NCBI RefSeq assembly: GCF_027942865.1
Contig: NC_134510.1
Span: forward strand, 26,095,209 to 26,159,208
Length of the DNA stretch: 64,000 nucleotides
Source of the DNA: Odontesthes bonariensis
Lineage: Eukaryota > Chordata > Actinopteri > Atheriniformes > Atherinopsidae
Direction of reading: 5' to 3'
The notes under the pieces were generated by a model that was not told where the DNA came from, did no database searches, and saw only the letters and a program-made list of their open reading frames with translations. Position 1 is the stretch's first letter. Each line of letters opens with the position of its first letter. Of this stretch, positions 61,001 through 64,000 are shown piece by piece. Both the position numbers and the translations under genes were made by a program.

Positions 61001-64000
61001 CACAATTACTGTCACTCTCGGGATTAAATCAAAACAGCCTTTATCATCAGGGAAATCTAATATTTAAAAACCTTGAAAGAATTTGTAAAATCCTTGTCTC
61101 AGGTTTAATCAAAATGTCATTTTTAAAAGATTGTTTCACTCACCTGAGCTCCACTTCTCCCCAACTTTTGCTCCGATCGTCCTCATCATCTGGAATTAAA
61201 AAGTAATCATTCGTGGAAACATTATACAAAAGCATGTCCCTACTCACTATACGTTGATAAACTTAGTTGTTAAAAATAAGGCAAATGAAAAACGCAAAAA
61301 AATAAATTAAACGGGTAATGAATCAAGTAAATATTAGTTAAATTAGTACGATAAGAATTAGAGAAGATATTATAGTGTTTGTAAGACTCGTGCTTCTCGT
61401 GTTGTCTCAAAACAGGATCGACACCAGCCTTTTAACTCACACCCCTGGTTTTTCCTTGCTTTCTCCACCTCATATGGTTTCCACCCACCACCTGCAACCG
61501 CAACACTGTGACGCACTTTCCACTTTAGTTGATGCACTTTTCAGATCATTGCACTGTTAATGTCAAGTTACTGATGACTACTTCATTATGCAATTTCCAA
61601 GTTAGAAGCTGACAGAAAAAAAGTGGAGGCTAAGACCATTTGGACTGAAAAAAAAAAAAAAAAAACAGAAGAAATGACAGACTGTGATTAAAGAATAAAA
61701 AAGTAAATAAAATTTTCTTTTTTAAAAATCACATAGAGTGCCATTTAGTAATTTCATTGCAAGAGTTTTTCTTACATGGGCAATCGAGTCTGAGATGTCA
61801 GTCTGATTTGTTCATTAGATTAATCTCCAATGCTGACTGATTAGAAAAGAGACAGGAGTTGAAAGAAGGGAGGTGATTTTGCAGCTTTCTAAAGAAACGG
61901 ACTGCTTTGATCAGTTAGCCACCGTTTCCACAGTCGGTCCCCTGCCTTTACCTGTTGTTGAGAATACTCTGGGTCTGCGATCCCTTCCAACACCTTCCTC
62001 TTCTTCCACTTCCTCAAGCTCTCCGTGTCTTCTCTCAGTGGTTTTACGAATTCCCCTTCTCCGTAAGCGAGCTTCAGGACCCAAATCCCGAAAACTGCAG
62101 GAGCTTTTCACAGTCACCTTTTTCCTTTCAGCTAACCCCTCTCCCTTTCTGTTATCCACCTCAGCTTCTACCATCACCTCCTCCACCTCCACTGCAGTAC
62201 CCCTCTCTTCAAACTCCTCTTCCTGCCTTTCTTCTTCACCTTGACCCATTTCGACTTCCACCTCTTGGATCATACCCTCTTTGGAGGGGATGAGGAGGTT
62301 AGACTCAAAGTCAAAATTAAGAATGGGGCAGCTGTTAGGCTTGTACAGCGTGTTGCTCACACTTAAATACATCTGCACTTCTTTTTCTCTTTCTGTTAAC
62401 TCAACCGTATCGGCTTTTTCTAACTGAACTTGACCAGAAGCCTCAGTTTCTTGGTCCACAGTGTGATCTTTCTTCCCTCCTGTGTTTATCAGTATGTCAT
62501 GAGTGTGTGTTACAACATGCATAGCTTTGACCTGGTCTGCATGCATGTCGGCTTGGTTCTGCCCCATACCTCTAAATTCCTCCATCAGGTCTTCTTCCTG
62601 CACCCCTGGCTCTGGGGGCTTCTCATCTTTGGTCAGTGTGACAACAGGCACTTCCACAGTACTTTGTGCAACCTTCTCTTGTTGCTTGTTTTCCTCAGAC
62701 TGGTTGTCCTCTTGAGCGTCTGAGTTTGATTCATCATTCGCCTGTTCTTCTGACTTTCCCAGGATCTCACGCACCACATCTTTAGCCCATTTAAGGTGGG
62801 GTGCCTGGGAACGGCGCTTGGGCTCCTCAGACATGCTCCAAGCCCCACTCATTCGGATCCGAATGGCCTCCAGCTCCTCTGGACTCATTGCCTCAGTGTT
62901 AAGCTGATTCAAGAAAGGTTGAATTTTCTCCAAATTTTCCATTGAACCAAGATCAGCATAGGGATTGCCTGAGACCGGAGTTTGCTTGCATTGTATTCCT
63001 GCGAGTTCTTTATTCTGCTCTCTCCATTCTTTGAGCAGTCTTTCAGTCTGTGAGTCTCTTTTAATTATTCCTGTTTCTATAGGTAGGGGCTCCAATTTGC
63101 TCTTCATCCCATCTTCAGATTCAGTACCTCGAAGCACTGGAGGCGCTCTGTGTTGGATATTCCCCTCAGCTGTGTTTCCTGGGGCAAGTATCTCCTCCCT
63201 CAGTGTGTAATGGTCCTCTTCTGAGTCTTGATTATAAATAACTGGTTGGTCATCGTTTCTTTTCGGTGTCAGAGGCAGCTCATCCGGAGGTTTATGCGTG
63301 TGGTCATCACTACTGTGATTCTGAGTTTCTAAATTTGGGCTCTCCCTTTCCGCTCCTCCCCTCTCATCACCTTGTGACAGTGACATCTCACCGTTTTCTG
63401 ACCGGGAAAGAGTTTGCCCAATCACACAGAAAACGTACTTTGACTTATTTTCCCCCTCTTGTTCCTCTTCATCAACTGATTCCTCTTTCCCTACTGTCCA
63501 TACTTCTTCCCTCTCCTTTTCTCCTTCACATCCCTTGAAGCCAGCAGGTGTGGGGTCTTTAAAAGTAGGTCCACCTTCCCAGATTTCCTGACAGTCCTTA
63601 AACTCATCTTCATCATCTCTCCTCTCATCCTCCTCATCTCCACCACTGGATGGGGTCACAAAGCCATCCTCTTCTGACAGCATTCTCCCTTTGTCTTGCT
63701 TCCACCCGGCCTCACTTCCTCCTTCACTCCTGGAGCGTGCCCAGTTATCGCTCCCACCCTCTTCCTCTCTGTCACTCTCTTCAGTGTTATCTGTCAGGTT
63801 CTCTCCCTCTGCGTTCCTCTGTTGGCTGCCCACTATCCCTCCATCACTGTCAGACAGATGTGCCTTTCCTCTCTTATCTCCCTTTCTCCAGATTTCACCC
63901 TCTCCATCTGCACCTACTCCCTCTGAGTATCCCCTGAACTCATTTCTCCCTCCACGCCTGCCTTGATGACTGCTTTGGTCAAAGTACCTCTCATCTGGTT
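55088..64000 (-). CDS. arhgef5: Ephexin-family Rho guanine nucleotide exchange factor 5-like (5' end outside window)
   Basis: Ephexins activate Rho GTPases through a DH-PH module. Exons in coding order: 64000 (open edge)-61952, 61189-61144, 60839-60790, 60061-59679, 58776-58616, 58414-58262, 58053-57924, 57830-57756, 57639-57550, 57012-56870, 56685-56542, 56453-56383, 55462-55358, 55230-55088 (stop). All phases close. The first exon seen is over 680 codons of acidic, low-complexity sequence with a denser island (NPYADLGSMENLEKIQPFLN, then EELEAIRIRMSGAWSMSEE). A Pro-rich SH3 ligand (PPPARRPLPPLP) follows, then DH (VRFEVVTSEASY, SPVCQRLPL, LPFQRITRLKLLVQN), PH (HLFNDYLLVS) and SH3 (QPDELSLEKADVI, GWVP), ending TATAAV. 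The C-terminus pattern (ISSSRVRQRNL) recalls ARHGEF5 best among ephexins, and human ARHGEF5 is also on 7q35. No in-frame ATG precedes position 63833 within the window, so the true start lies beyond the edge. Confidence 0.85.

Noticed and set aside
61873..63966. Several plus-strand Ser/Pro/Leu-rich open frames
   Set aside because: They are antisense to the GAG/GAA-rich arhgef5 exon, whose reverse complement lacks stops because of composition.

Overview
The window is from a vertebrate genome, almost certainly a ray-finned (teleost) fish. Genes are split into short exons with GT-AG introns. The repeats are fish types: Tc1, Kolobok-like, hAT, Rex1-like, RTE-like and L1-like. The gene order EPHB6 - TRPV6 - (wider) ARHGEF5 recalls human chromosome 7q34-q35. 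I rebuilt five protein-coding genes exon by exon; every internal splice phase closes, and all five reach a stop codon.

Layout. (1) 530-24344, plus strand: 3' two thirds of ephb6, an Eph receptor tyrosine kinase (16 exons, 872 residues; its 5' exons lie left of the window). A 14-kb intron holds a dead Tc1 element (8129-9465) and a perfect 28-bp-arm hairpin (13664-13729). Other introns hold an RTE-like LINE scrap and a Kolobok-like DNA transposon scrap. (2) 24.8-36.0 kb: intergenic, with a full-length L1-like LINE on the minus strand (26243-32078). It has a 15-bp target duplication, an intact ORF1 and an ORF2 broken by one frameshift. (3) 36044-42125, plus strand: trpv6, the epithelial calcium channel (16 exons, 719 residues). 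(4) 42765-49276, minus strand: a type II membrane C-type lectin receptor (9 exons, 309 residues) whose last intron carries a 1.0-kb hAT element with 8-bp target duplication. (5) 49.7-50.3 kb: Rex1-like LINE tail. (6) 50778-52417, minus strand: a GABARAP-family autophagy modifier (4 exons, 117 residues). (7) 55088-64000, minus strand: 3' part of an ephexin-family RhoGEF, best matched to arhgef5 (14 exons seen; the 5' end is beyond the right edge).

How the genes relate. EphB6 and the ephexin-type GEF belong to the same broad signalling axis (Eph receptor to Rho GTPase), and both sit in the human 7q34-35 neighbourhood. The others are unrelated in function and share the locus by ancestry. The most notable points are: an EphB6 that keeps the catalytic Lys, HRD, DFG and APE motifs lost in mammals but has lost the second P-loop glycine; a GC-AG intron in ephb6; a YxxL motif in an acidic context in the lectin receptor; and well-delimited transposon insertions with target duplications. 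I saw no CRISPR array, operon, rRNA or tRNA gene. Positions of exons come from reading the sequence; family assignments come from recognising motifs, not from a database search.
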